From: an uncultured Bacteroidales bacterium
Lineage (GTDB): Bacteria; Bacteroidota; Bacteroidia; Bacteroidales; F082
DNA length: 64,000 bases
Assembly: GCA_947303085.1 (NCBI GenBank)
Contig: CAMYXP010000006.1
Span: 1 to 64,000, forward strand
Direction of reading: 5' to 3'
Made by a program: the position numbers and the translations under genes. The notes below the pieces were generated by a model. It did not search any database and was not told where the DNA came from. It saw only the letters and a program-made list of their open reading frames with translations. This document shows positions 24,369 to 33,226 of the stretch, piece by piece. Positions within the stretch are counted from its first letter, which is position 1, and each line of letters starts with the position of its first letter.

Positions 24369-26393
24369 TTATCTTTTAACCACTTTGTTCACGGTTGCAT
24401 TGCCGTTAACATCAACGATTCTCACCATGTAAACACCTGTTGTGAGTGTGCTCATGTTGACGTTCACGTTGCTTGAGTTCGCCTCGACAGCTATCACTTT
24501 CTGGCCGCAGAGGTTGTAAACCTCAACCATGTTGATGCCTTCGCCGTAAACGGTGATGTTGCCGTTGGTCGGGTTAGGATAGATGTTGTAAACAATCTCC
24601 TGAACTTCAGCGACTGTAGTGTGGTCGATGTAGTTGTAGTCTTTGACAATCTTCACTGATGTCATGTCGTTTTCATACATCGCTTCTACTGTAAACACAT
24701 AGTAACCATAGTCGCAAGCGTAATTAAGATTTGTTTCGGTGACGTTTTCAGCAATGATAACGCCGTTGCAATAAACGTTGTAAGCTACTGCGTTGCCGCC
24801 TTCTGGAGCTTCCCATGTCAGGTTTAGTACGCCTTCGCCTTCTTCAATTGCTAAGTTCTGGACAGGATATGGGTGAATGTCGGTGTATTCATACATGAAG
24901 TGGCTGTTGATAACCTCATGTGTGGAAATGTTCTGGATCCAAGCCGAGACCTCAAGGTCGCTCATCTCCTCAACGTGTGTCGATGACATGTTCTGTGTCC
25001 ATTCGAAATGCTGGCATTCGCCTGCCGGGATATTAAGAGCGTCGCCTGAAGGTGAGGTCAAGAATTTCATGAAGACATGGTGGAATGAGGTCTCACCGTT
25101 GCCTCCGACGTTGTTGTGTGTCTCTTTCTCATTGACAGTCACGAAGGCTTTTTCAATAGTCATATCATAATATGACATGAAATCGACTTTAACGGTGATG
25201 TTGCTGCCGTCTACATTGAATGAGCCTCTCACATCTGCGAATGAAGGTGTGTTGTAGGCGTTATCCAATTGAGCTTGTGTCACTGATGTGGCACCCAAAT
25301 TTGTTCCTTCGAGGCATACATTAGGAACAGCGTTCACGCCATAAAACTGTCTTCTCACACCGCCTTCCTCTGTGTAGTATGGGTCGCCGTTGCCTGGCCA
25401 GTTCATCTGATATTTGGTGTAGGTGAACTTGCCCGGATTGGCATTGGTAAGGTTGCCCATGGTGGTGTTCACGTTGACGCATGGTCCGCATGTCGAGCTT
25501 GAGAAGTGCTCAATCATGACCTTTCTGTTTGTCTCGCCGAGAGCCACGTTGATTGTCTTTTCAAGATAGTCGTTTGAAGGGTCATTGTCGTAACCTCCAT
25601 TCACTTCCATAATGCTTACTGCGAGGTTGTATGAACCAGGAATGAAGCTTGCCGGAGTTGTGAATGTGAACTGCTGGGTTGCCAATGATGCCAATGTTAC
25701 ATCAAATACTTCTTCAACAGGTTCTTCTCCATTGATCTGATAACCCATCTTGAACTGGTTGATTGTCTCAACACCTTTGTTCTGAACTGTGAAAGCGATT
25801 TCAGCGTTGCCGGCACCCATGGTGCTGTTCATGTTGATGCTGTTCAAAGCGAGGTCGAGGTTCTCCATTGAGAAGATCTCGATGTCGTCGAAATACCAGT
25901 TGTTGATGTTGTAGCTGTTGCCTGTGTAGTAGAGGCAGAACTGTACGTTGCTGTTGCCCATGTCGGCTGTTGAGATGTTCTGTGTGACAGCCCATGAGCT
26001 GCTTGAACCGTAGCTCTGTGACCATGCGTCGTTCCATGTGGCGCCGCCGTCTGATGATGTGGCGATACCGAGGGTGTGGCTGCCTGAGTAGTTGTCGAGA
26101 GCGTGCTTGAAGCTCACCACGACACTTGAAACGCCTGTAAGGTCAACGGCTGGCATCACCATACGTGATGTTCCGTTGAATTGTGGGCTCCATACGAGGA
26201 CGAGCTCGTTGGCTTCGCCGCCTGCGTTCTGTGTGGCTGAAATGCCCCAGTTGCTGGTGCCTGATCCCATGACACTCCATCCGGCCGGTGCCGATGTGCC
26301 GTCGAAATGCTCACTGATAAAGGTGGCTCTTGTCTGTGCGAATACTGATACTGACATCAATATTGCTGCAATGAATAGTAAAGTTTTTTTCAT
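24369..26393 (-). CDS. T9SS-exported protein with thioredoxin-like (Omp28-type) domain
   Basis: The 674-residue protein has a signal peptide (MKKTLLFIAAILMSVSVFAQ). A choice-of-anchor/MAM-like beta-sandwich follows (about 25-165, with WYFDDIEIFS), then a CARDB-like domain (about 170-280). A thioredoxin-like Omp28-related domain starts IEHFSSSTCGPC, with C302-G-P-C305. A fibronectin III-like domain lies near 505-590, and the type A T9SS sorting domain ends YNIYPNPTNGNITV...GVYMVRIVDVNGNATVNKVVKR. The CGPC pair suggests thiol-disulfide chemistry or a structural disulfide at the cell surface. It has its own promoter. Confidence 0.85.
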   Translation of the reverse strand: MKKTLLFIAAILMSVSVFAQTRATFISEHFDGTSAPAGWSVMGSGTSNWGISATQNAGGEANELVLVWSPQFNGTSRMVMPAVDLTGVSSVVVSFKHALDNYSGSHTLGIATSSDGGATWNDAWSQSYGSSSSWAVTQNISTADMGNSNVQFCLYYTGNSYNINNWYFDDIEIFSMENLDLALNSINMNSTMGAGNAEIAFTVQNKGVETINQFKMGYQINGEEPVEEVFDVTLASLATQQFTFTTPASFIPGSYNLAVSIMEVNGGYDNDPSNDYLEKTINVALGETNRKVMIEHFSSSTCGPCVNVNTTMGNLTNANPGKFTYTKYQMNWPGNGDPYYTEEGGVRRQFYGVNAVPNVCLEGTNLGATSVTQAQLDNAYNTPSFADVRGSFNVDGSNITVKVDFMSYYDMTIEKAFVTVNEKETHNNVGGNGETSFHHVFMKFLTSPSGDALNIPAGECQHFEWTQNMSSTHVEEMSDLEVSAWIQNISTHEVINSHFMYEYTDIHPYPVQNLAIEEGEGVLNLTWEAPEGGNAVAYNVYCNGVIIAENVTETNLNYACDYGYYVFTVEAMYENDMTSVKIVKDYNYIDHTTVAEVQEIVYNIYPNPTNGNITVYGEGINMVEVYNLCGQKVIAVEANSSNVNVNMSTLTTGVYMVRIVDVNGNATVNKVVKR

Positions 26394-26420
26394 ATGCTAA
26401 AATTTTAAATATTTAAACTG

Positions 26421-26428
26421 CAAATATA
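26421..26428 (-). promoter_or_regulatory. Promoter -7 box of the Omp28-like gene
   Basis: The minus strand reads TATATTTG, 27 bp upstream of the ATG at 26393. Confidence 0.5.
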
Positions 26429-26467
26429 TAAAAAAAATAAAAGGGCGATTGTTTTTTTCGCCCTTTT
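26429..26467 (-). terminator. Intrinsic terminator of the carboxyltransferase gene
   Basis: AAAAGGGCGA (26439-26448) pairs with TCGCCCTTTT (26458-26467). On the minus strand the stem is followed by an 8-T run. It lies just after the stop codon at 26473. Confidence 0.85.
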
Positions 26468-26472
26468 TTCGA

Positions 26473-28239
26473 TTATTTTTCGATAAACGCCAAAATATCA
26501 CCTTTCTTGACAACCTTGCCTTGCTCGGCGACCACCTCGACGAGCTTGCCGCTCCAGTTGGTCTTGACTTCTTCTGGCGCGTAAGGTGTCTGCACATAGC
26601 AGAAGGTGTCGCCTTCGTTGTATTTGGTGCCTGTCGCAGGTGGTATCGACTTTTCGTAAGCGTCGAGTTCCCAGATGATGCGGCCGCTCACCGGTGAGGT
26701 CACTGCTTCGGCGTTCGGGTGACGCATCTTGCGCAGGTCGTCGAGGTTCACGGTGATGCCGCTCTTCTCGGCCTGGGCTTTCATCTTCGTCTCGAGCTCC
26801 TGGTTGAAACGGCGTTTTGCCTCGCCCGACTTGTATTCACGATACTGTTTCTCGTGCATTGCAAACTCGAACAGCTCTTCGTCGTCCTGACCGCGGTCCC
26901 AGCCGTTCTTCTCCATCTCTTCGATGAAATGTGGCAGAGCGTCAGGGTAGTTGTCCTGCGGGTTGCCGGTGAAGAACTCGAAACCTTTCTTCTTGGCGAG
27001 TTCCACGATCTCAGGTGCCAGTGTGCCAGGGAGTTTTCCGGCTTTGCCGAGTATCATGTCCCAAGCGGCAGGGTCGATTGATGTCTCGTAACGAGGCTCG
27101 CCCTTGCTCATCGCGAAGAGGTTCATCAAAGCGATGTTCTTGGTATACTGGCTAAATGGTGTCACTAATGGCGGGTTGCCGAGTTTAGGCCAGATATTCT
27201 GCACTTCCTGGAACAGCTCGACGAGCATCTCGTCTTCGCTGAGCTCCGGCAGTCCTTGATTCTTGCGGTTCATGTTGATAGCCGCGTGCACCGGCTTGAG
27301 GTCGGCCATCAGCGAACCCATCATGCCGCCCGGAAGGCCGCAACCCAACAGCAGTGAGTTGATGTAACGGTTACGCGGGTCGATCCAGTAGCCGAGGAAG
27401 TCGTCGATGAAGCTCTGTGTCATGCTGCGGGCAGCCATGTAGGTCTTCATGTCGATGTCTTTCACAAGGAATCCCGCGTCTTTCAGCATCGCCTGCACGC
27501 TGATGACATCCGGGTGGACGGTGCCCCATGAGAGCGGTTCCATTGCCACGTCGATGTAGTCGCAGCCAGCCTTGCAAACCTCGAGGACTGATGCCATCGA
27601 GAGGCCTGGGGTGGTGTGACCGTGATACTGCACCTTGATGTCTGGATGCTGGGTCTTGATATGGTTGACGATCTTGCCCAGTGTCACGGGACGGCCGACG
27701 CCGGCCATGTCTTTGAGTGCTATTTCCTTAGCGCCAGCTTCGATGAGCTTCTCGGCCATCTCGATATAATATTCAGCGGTATGCACCTGCGAATAGGTGA
27801 TACTCATTGCAGCCTGCGATATCATGCCGGCCTCGTTGGCCCACTGAATCGACGGGATGATGTTGCGCACGTCGTTCAAGCCGCAGAAGATACGGGTGAT
27901 GTCGACGCCTTGAGCCTTCTTCACCTTATACATCAGCTGACGCACGTCGGCTGGTACAGGATTCATTCTCAATGCGTTAAGAGCGCGGTCGAGCATGTGA
28001 CACTCGATGCCGCCCTTATGCAGAGCCGCCGTGAATGCGCGCACCGACGGGTTTGGATTCTCGCCATAAAGCAGATTCACCTGCTCGGCGGCACCACCGT
28101 TGGTCTCGACACGGTCGAAACACTTCATGTCGATGATGAGCGGCGCGATCTTCTCCAGCTGGTCCTTGCGAGGCACATATTTGCCTGAGCTTTGCCACAT
28201 GTCACGGTAAACGAGACTAAATTTAACTTCCTTTTTCAT
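26473..28239 (-). CDS. Carboxyltransferase (oxaloacetate decarboxylase alpha / pyruvate carboxylase subunit B family)
   Basis: The 588-residue protein starts with a pyruvate carboxyltransferase TIM barrel. Conserved features are YRDMWQSS, DKMAG-like ALKDMAGVGRPVTLGK, and the metal-binding VQYHGHTTPGLSMAS. A conserved C-terminal helical region follows. The last 75 residues or so form a biotinyl/lipoyl-like fold (SPVSGRIIWEL...GKVVKKGDILAFIEK). The biotinylation motif AMKM is missing: the equivalent place reads CYVQTPYAPEEVK. Biotin would have to come from a separate carrier, or this domain is structural only. The start at 28239 follows a -7 box, and an upstream ATG 18 codons earlier is less likely. 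No carrier or membrane beta subunit lies nearby. Confidence 0.8.
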   Translation of the reverse strand: MKKEVKFSLVYRDMWQSSGKYVPRKDQLEKIAPLIIDMKCFDRVETNGGAAEQVNLLYGENPNPSVRAFTAALHKGGIECHMLDRALNALRMNPVPADVRQLMYKVKKAQGVDITRIFCGLNDVRNIIPSIQWANEAGMISQAAMSITYSQVHTAEYYIEMAEKLIEAGAKEIALKDMAGVGRPVTLGKIVNHIKTQHPDIKVQYHGHTTPGLSMASVLEVCKAGCDYIDVAMEPLSWGTVHPDVISVQAMLKDAGFLVKDIDMKTYMAARSMTQSFIDDFLGYWIDPRNRYINSLLLGCGLPGGMMGSLMADLKPVHAAINMNRKNQGLPELSEDEMLVELFQEVQNIWPKLGNPPLVTPFSQYTKNIALMNLFAMSKGEPRYETSIDPAAWDMILGKAGKLPGTLAPEIVELAKKKGFEFFTGNPQDNYPDALPHFIEEMEKNGWDRGQDDEELFEFAMHEKQYREYKSGEAKRRFNQELETKMKAQAEKSGITVNLDDLRKMRHPNAEAVTSPVSGRIIWELDAYEKSIPPATGTKYNEGDTFCYVQTPYAPEEVKTNWSGKLVEVVAEQGKVVKKGDILAFIEK

Positions 28240-28290
28240 GTTCGTTTTCTTTAATTTTTTAAAAAATTTCCGACTCTTACAATTGGAGCG

Positions 28291-28319
28291 CAAAGGTACT
28301 AAAATTTTTCATATCTTTG
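28291..28319. promoter_or_regulatory. Divergent promoters for carboxyltransferase and M20 genes
   Basis: The minus strand has TACCTTTG at 28291-28298, facing the carboxyltransferase. The plus strand has TATCTTTG at 28312-28319, 18 bp before the M20 peptidase ATG. The two -7 boxes are 13 bp apart, so the promoters overlap and may compete. Confidence 0.6.
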
Positions 28320-28337
28320 CAAAAAATAAAATTAATA

Positions 28338-29525
28338 ATGAAGCAATTGATAAAAGCCAAGAGTGACGAGTATTTCGATGAGGTGGTGGCGATCCGCCGA
28401 CAGCTTCATCAGCATCCCGAGCTGAGTTTCCGCGAGAAAGAAACCGCCGACCTTGTGAAACGCTGTCTTGCTTCAAAAAACATTGATTTTCAATCAGATA
28501 TCGCTGGAACAGGAGTTGTAGCTACTATAAAAGGTCTGTCATTCCGAGCGCCGCAGGCGCGAGGAACCTCGTCCTCATTAACGATAGCGTTAAGAGCCGA
28601 CCTCGACGCCCTCCCGATTCACGAACAAACTGATTTGCCGTATCGTTCGGTCAACGACGGTGTGATGCATGCTTGCGGTCACGATGCGCATACCGCGATG
28701 TTGCTTGGTACGGCATTCATTCTCAATGATTTACGTGATAAATTTTCAGGCACGATAAAACTTATTTTCCAACCTGGCGAAGAAAAACTGCCCGGCGGTG
28801 CCTCGCTGATGATAAAAGAAGGCGTTCTCGACGATGTCGATTTGATCATCGGGCAGCATGTTTACCCTGATTTGCCTTGCGGCGAGGTTGGATTCCATGC
28901 CGGAGCCTACATGGCGTCGTCCGACGAGGTCAACATCACCGTGAAGGGCAGGGGAGGTCATGCCGCTAAACCCGCCGAGCGTGAAAATTCATTACTTGCG
29001 GCGGCAACAATTGTCTCAAAATTGTCGGAAATATTTCCTGAAAACGGCGACGTTTTGTTGGCATTCGGCAGTTTTATGGCGGAAGGCACCTATAACGTCA
29101 TCCCTTCGGAGGTGAATATTAAAGGTACGATGCGCACTTTCGATGAAGAGAAACGTAAGTCGATGAAAGACACTATTATAATGGTTTCAAAAGGAGTCGC
29201 CACAGGATATGGCTGCGAGGCTGAAGTTGTCATTGAACAGGGCTATCCTTCGTTGAAAAATGATGTGCAACTGACTGAAAAATGTGTCGGTTTTGCTAAA
29301 GAAATTTTAGGAGAATCAAAGGTGAAAGAATTGCCTCAGCTGATGACAGCCGAGGACTTTGCCTGGTATTCGCAAAAAGTGCCGGCATGTTTCTATCGTT
29401 TGGGAACTTCCAATCATTCGAAAGGCATTGATTCTAAACAGCATACCGCGAATTTTAATATCGACGAAGAATCGATGAAAATTGGAATGGAAACGATGAT
29501 ATTTTTAACAATAAATTTACTATGA
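28338..29525 (+). CDS. M20 family amidohydrolase/peptidase
   Basis: The 395-residue protein is a dinuclear-metal amidohydrolase of the hippurate hydrolase/aminoacylase type. Visible motifs are IRRQLHQHPELSF near the N-terminus, RADLDALPI, CGHDAHTAMLLG, QPGEEKLPGG and TAEDFAWYSQKVP. Between ATIKG and LTIALRAD it carries an extra LSFRAPQARGTSSS. That stretch is the translation of a dispersed CATTCCGAGCG repeat inserted in frame. The ATG at 28338 follows a TATCTTTG box. The stop overlaps the next start in ATGA, so the two are coupled. Confidence 0.9.
   Translation: MKQLIKAKSDEYFDEVVAIRRQLHQHPELSFREKETADLVKRCLASKNIDFQSDIAGTGVVATIKGLSFRAPQARGTSSSLTIALRADLDALPIHEQTDLPYRSVNDGVMHACGHDAHTAMLLGTAFILNDLRDKFSGTIKLIFQPGEEKLPGGASLMIKEGVLDDVDLIIGQHVYPDLPCGEVGFHAGAYMASSDEVNITVKGRGGHAAKPAERENSLLAAATIVSKLSEIFPENGDVLLAFGSFMAEGTYNVIPSEVNIKGTMRTFDEEKRKSMKDTIIMVSKGVATGYGCEAEVVIEQGYPSLKNDVQLTEKCVGFAKEILGESKVKELPQLMTAEDFAWYSQKVPACFYRLGTSNHSKGIDSKQHTANFNIDEESMKIGMETMIFLTINLL
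28538..28575. repeat. CATTCCGAGCG-type dispersed repeat inside the M20 gene
   Basis: GTCATTCCGAGCGC...GCGAGGAACCTCGT forms a partly palindromic unit that matches, in reverse, the copy at 30111-30143. It lies in frame in the coding sequence at a loop position of the protein. Confidence 0.7.
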
Positions 29526-30115
29526 ATTTACTTTTAATCATGAAAATTTTAATAGTTTACGCTATCCCTCAGGAAAAGATCGAGGTTAACATCCCAAATG
29601 CTGAGGTGATTTACGTTGAAACAGGTATGGGCAAGGTGAATGCTGCCAAGAAAACCATGCGCGCCATCTGCGATTATCATCCAGATATGGTGATAAACAT
29701 CGGATCTGCTGGCACTTTGAATCATAAAGTTGGCGATATTTTTGTTTGTAACAATTTCATCGACAGAGATTTACGTAAGGTTACCATTGATGGTGTAATA
29801 TCGGAGATTGATTCAGGTAGAGATGCGATTAATCGCGTCTTTACGGTGCAACAATTAATGGAATGTGCACATTTGTACGGTACGTGCAATACCGGCGACA
29901 GCTTCATCACCCAAGGCAACGATATCGAAGGCGATGTCATCGATATGGAATCGTTTGCGATGGCTGACGTTTGCCGTGAGATGGAAGTCCCGTTTTTCGC
30001 GGTGAAATACGTCACCGACGTGGTGGGACAGAATTCAAGTGAGGAATGGTTTGCCAAGCTCGCTGACGCAAGAGCGGGATTGAAACATTTTTTTGATAAT
30101 AACGTTAAAAGATAA
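29522..30115 (+). CDS. Nucleosidase / nucleoside phosphorylase family protein (MTAN-like)
   Basis: The 197-residue protein has the purine nucleosidase fold signatures VETGMGKVNAAKKT and VINIGSAGTLN, and the catalytic stretch DVIDMESFAMADVCREM. The sequence VKYVTDVVGQNS holds the conserved aspartate. It probably cleaves an N-glycosidic bond of a nucleoside such as methylthioadenosine, S-adenosylhomocysteine or futalosine. It is shorter than typical MTAN (about 230 residues), mainly in the middle. The ATG at 29522 overlaps the previous stop. A second ATG at 29540 is possible and would remove MNLLLI. Confidence 0.75.
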   Translation: MNLLLIMKILIVYAIPQEKIEVNIPNAEVIYVETGMGKVNAAKKTMRAICDYHPDMVINIGSAGTLNHKVGDIFVCNNFIDRDLRKVTIDGVISEIDSGRDAINRVFTVQQLMECAHLYGTCNTGDSFITQGNDIEGDVIDMESFAMADVCREMEVPFFAVKYVTDVVGQNSSEEWFAKLADARAGLKHFFDNNVKR

Positions 30116-30143
30116 CGAGATTCCTCGCTGCGCTCGGAATGAC
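30111..30143. repeat. CATTCCGAGCG-type dispersed repeat, second copy
   Basis: GATAACGAGATTCCTCGCTG continues as CGCTCGGAATGAC. It is the reverse of the unit found at 28538. It spans the end of the nucleosidase gene and the short gap before the YgiQ start, so it has probably altered the junction. Read in the downstream frame it would give EIPRCARND. Confidence 0.75.
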
Positions 30144-30146
30144 AAT

Positions 30147-31961
30147 ATGGACTTAAAGTGGCTGCCGATTACAAAGAAGGAATCCGACCTGCGCGGGTGG
30201 GACGAGCTAGACATCGTGCTAGTGAGCGGCGACGCATACGTCGACCATCCCTCGTTCGGGGCTGCTGTTATCGGGCGTACACTTGAAAAAGAAGGCTATC
30301 GTGTTGCCATCATCCCGCAACCAAACTGGCGTGACGACCTCCGTGACTTCCGCAAATTCGGCAAGCCGAGACTGTTTTTCGGTGTCTCTGCCGGCTGCAT
30401 GGACTCGATGGTGAACCACTACACCGCCAATAAACGCCTGCGTTCCAACGACGCCTACACCCCCGGCGGCGAGGCTGGATTTCGTCCCGACTACGCATCA
30501 GTGGTTTATTGCAACATCTTGAAACAGATTTATCCCGATGTTCCAGTTGTTCTGGGTGGAATAGAGGCATCTTTGCGAAGAGTTACACATTACGACTATT
30601 GGTCGGACGCTCTGAAACCGAGCATTCTCGTTGATTCTCATGCCGATATGGGCGTCTATGGAATGGGTGAACTTGCCAATATCGAAATAGCAAAAGCACT
30701 TTCAGAAGGCAAAAAAATAGATGAGATTACCGATATCCCGCAGACGTTTTTTTTGAAAAAGAAATCGCAACCTATTGAATCTAAATGGCAAGATATAAAA
30801 CTCGTCTCACATGAGGTTTGCTTGAAAGATAAACGCCTCTACGCCTCGAATTTCAAGCATGTGGAGGAGGAGTCGAACAAAAAACATGCTGCCCGACTGT
30901 TGCAAGATGTTGGTAATCAGACGCTTTACATCAATCCGCCGTATCCTACTTACACAACCGAGCAAATCGACGCGGCCTTCGACCTGCCATACACCCGCAT
31001 GCCGCACCCGAAATACGCCAAACGCGGCCCTATTCCGGCTTACGAGATGATCCGCCATTCGGTGAACATACATCGCGGATGCTTCGGCGGCTGCGCATTC
31101 TGCACCATCTCGGCTCACCAAGGCAAATTTGTGGCATCGAGAAGCAAGGAATCGATTCTCAGAGAAGTAGAGAAAGTAACGCAAATGCCTGATTTCAAAG
31201 GCTATATCAGCGATTTGGGCGGCCCATCGGCAAACATGTATCGAATGCGCGGCAAAGACGAATCATTATGCGAGAAATGCGCCCGCCCGACCTGCATCCA
31301 GCCTAACATTTGCAAAAATCTGAACACCGACCATCATTCGCTCATTGAGCTTTACAAGGAGGTAGACAAAAACCCTAATATTAAAAAGGTAACCATCGGC
31401 TCAGGCATCCGTTACGACCTTTTCCTCACCAACGACGACCCTGATGGCAAACTTGGCTACGATGAATATTTCGAGCAGCTGATGCGCCGTCATGTGAGCG
31501 GCCGACTGAAGGTGGCGCCCGAGCAGGTGAGCGATAACGTGTTGAGACTCATGCGCAAACCGCCGTTTTCATTGTTCAACAAACTGAAAAAACGCTTCGA
31601 TCAGGTCAACGACAAATATCATCTCAACCAGCAGCTGATACCTTATTTTATATCGAGCCACCCGGCATGTACCTTGATGGATATGGCCGAACTGGCGGTG
31701 AAAACCAAGGAGTTAGGCTACTATCTCGAGCAAGTCCAGGACTTTACGCCGACACCGATGACGCTCGCGACTGAAATCTATTATTCGGGCTACGACCCGT
31801 ATACTTTGAAACCTGTTTTTGTGGCGAAAAACAAGGAGGAAAAATTGGCGCAGCAACGCTTTTTCTTCTGGTACAAGCCCGAAAACCGCCAGTGGGTGAA
31901 GCAAACTCTCAGAAAAATGGGGAAAGCCGACTGGATCACGCGACTTTACGGCCGAAACTAA
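30147..31961 (+). CDS. YgiQ family radical SAM protein
   Basis: The 604-residue protein has the radical SAM cluster motif CxxxCxxC in HRGCFGGCAFCTISAHQGK, and the YgiQ N-terminal region starting PITKKESDLRGWDELDIVLVSGDAYVDHPSFG. A further cysteine-rich segment CEKCARPTCIQPNIC is typical of the family. The substrate is unknown. I chose the ATG at 30147. The longer frame would translate the dispersed repeat (EIPRCARND), which is clearly not part of the protein. The stop overlaps the convergent YdcF-like gene by 4 bp. Confidence 0.9.
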   Translation: MDLKWLPITKKESDLRGWDELDIVLVSGDAYVDHPSFGAAVIGRTLEKEGYRVAIIPQPNWRDDLRDFRKFGKPRLFFGVSAGCMDSMVNHYTANKRLRSNDAYTPGGEAGFRPDYASVVYCNILKQIYPDVPVVLGGIEASLRRVTHYDYWSDALKPSILVDSHADMGVYGMGELANIEIAKALSEGKKIDEITDIPQTFFLKKKSQPIESKWQDIKLVSHEVCLKDKRLYASNFKHVEEESNKKHAARLLQDVGNQTLYINPPYPTYTTEQIDAAFDLPYTRMPHPKYAKRGPIPAYEMIRHSVNIHRGCFGGCAFCTISAHQGKFVASRSKESILREVEKVTQMPDFKGYISDLGGPSANMYRMRGKDESLCEKCARPTCIQPNICKNLNTDHHSLIELYKEVDKNPNIKKVTIGSGIRYDLFLTNDDPDGKLGYDEYFEQLMRRHVSGRLKVAPEQVSDNVLRLMRKPPFSLFNKLKKRFDQVNDKYHLNQQLIPYFISSHPACTLMDMAELAVKTKELGYYLEQVQDFTPTPMTLATEIYYSGYDPYTLKPVFVAKNKEEKLAQQRFFFWYKPENRQWVKQTLRKMGKADWITRLYGRN

Positions 31962-32644
31962 ATCCAACCTTTGATTCTATAATAAAGCAGCGCGAAATAC
32001 TCGCGATAAGTATCGATTTCAAGCTTCAGATAATTCCAGAAAGTGTAGCGCAGCTTGGTGCTTTCGACGTTTGGAATCGCTTCTTCGCCTTTCAGAACCT
32101 GATTTTGCAACGACAATTCAAAGTCGACTGTGCCTTCGTATGCCGCCACACCTCTAACTTCTTGAAAACCAGCCTTGTTGAAGCATTTAACCGTCCTCCT
32201 AAGATGCTCGGGCGAGGTCACCACCATGATTTTTGTGTCTAACAATTCAGGATGATTTTCGGCCAAGCCCAAGACTTGCGAGCGGGTGTTCGTGCCAATG
32301 GTATCGTGAATTACCATACCCATAACTCCTTGAATTTCAATAAATTCATCCATTTTGACATGGCAGATGGAGTCGTATGGATGCACAATGGTGACCTGAC
32401 AGTCGTAAAACTTCGCGATGCCTGCGGTGTAATACAGTCGCATGAGGTTGCCAGCCGATGGCATTCCTGCTCCGCCAAGCATTATAACATGTTGAGGTTC
32501 AAATACTTGTGTCGTGTCTTGATTCGGATCTTGGCCCAGATTATAATGCATATAAAACGGTGCCGGCGTAATCGCCAGTATCAGGAAAAGGGAGAAGATG
32601 ACACCCAAGACCACAAAAAACCGATTCAATATTTTTTTCAGCAT
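31958..32644 (-). CDS. YdcF/SanA family (DUF218) membrane-anchored protein
   Basis: The 228-residue protein has one N-terminal transmembrane helix (ILNRFFVVLGVIFSLFLILAI) and a DUF218 domain facing the periplasm. Visible features are IMLGGAGMPS, IHDTIGTNTRSQVLG and KIMVVTSPEHLRRT, as in SanA/YdcF proteins linked to envelope integrity. The ATG at 32644 lies close behind a minus-strand -7 box (32653-32660), so the mRNA is nearly leaderless. That excludes the longer reading that starts 31 codons upstream. Confidence 0.8.
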   Translation of the reverse strand: MLKKILNRFFVVLGVIFSLFLILAITPAPFYMHYNLGQDPNQDTTQVFEPQHVIMLGGAGMPSAGNLMRLYYTAGIAKFYDCQVTIVHPYDSICHVKMDEFIEIQGVMGMVIHDTIGTNTRSQVLGLAENHPELLDTKIMVVTSPEHLRRTVKCFNKAGFQEVRGVAAYEGTVDFELSLQNQVLKGEEAIPNVESTKLRYTFWNYLKLEIDTYREYFALLYYRIKGWI

Positions 32645-32652
32645 ACAAACTA

Positions 32653-32710
32653 CAAAGATATAAAATTTTTTTGAAATAAGGCCGAAAAATCGGAAAAATG
32701 TGTAATTTTG
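32653..32710. promoter_or_regulatory. Divergent promoters of the YdcF-like and recX genes
   Basis: The minus strand has TATCTTTG at 32653-32660, 8 bp before the YdcF-like ATG. The plus strand has TAATTTTG at 32703-32710, 4 bp before the recX ATG. Both transcripts would begin at or next to the start codon. Confidence 0.6.
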
Positions 32711-32714
32711 TGGT

Positions 32715-33176
32715 ATGGAATTGTCGAATGATGTCATATTGAAAAAGGTGTTGCGCTACTGCGCTTATCAGGATCGCTGCACTAAGGAGGTGAGAAACAA
32801 GCTTGCCACCTTCGACATTCCCGCTTCCGAGAAAGAGAAATTTGTGAAACTCCTTGTTGATGAAGGCTATCTCGATGATGAGCGTTATGCCTCCACTTTC
32901 GTGAGAAGCAAGATTCATCTGAAAAAATGGGGTGTTAATAAGATTCGTGTCTCGTTGAAAATGAAAGGTATCAGCGATGAAATCATTTCAAGTGCCCTGT
33001 CGGAAATCGACCCTGAAATTTATAAAGACGAATTGATAAAAGTCTTGAAAGCCAAGAAAATCAACGAGTCCGATCCATATAAAAAGAAGGCGAAACTGGC
33101 GCAATACGCCATGCAAAAAGGCTATGAGCCGAGCCTAGTTTGGGAAACTCTAAATTCAATAACCAATAAACTATAA
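32715..33176 (+). CDS. recX: RecX regulatory protein
   Basis: RecX binds RecA filaments and limits recombination. The 153-residue helical protein shows the family pattern LRYCAYQDRCTKEVRNKL, LVDEGYLDDERYASTFVRSK, KWGVNKIRVSLKMKGIS, and a C-terminal repeat of the same three-helix unit. Length and order are normal. The start codon lies only 4 bp after the -7 box, so translation is likely leaderless. It is followed by prfB, which has its own promoter. No recA is visible here. Confidence 0.88.
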   Translation: MELSNDVILKKVLRYCAYQDRCTKEVRNKLATFDIPASEKEKFVKLLVDEGYLDDERYASTFVRSKIHLKKWGVNKIRVSLKMKGISDEIISSALSEIDPEIYKDELIKVLKAKKINESDPYKKKAKLAQYAMQKGYEPSLVWETLNSITNKL

Positions 33177-33193
33177 CCTATAAACATTTTTTG

Positions 33194-33201
33194 TATTTTT
33201 G
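33194..33201 (+). promoter_or_regulatory. Promoter -7 box of prfB
   Basis: TATTTTTG lies 25 bp upstream of the prfB ATG at 33227. Confidence 0.55.
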
Positions 33202-33226
33202 CAAAAATTTTACACCTTATACTAAT

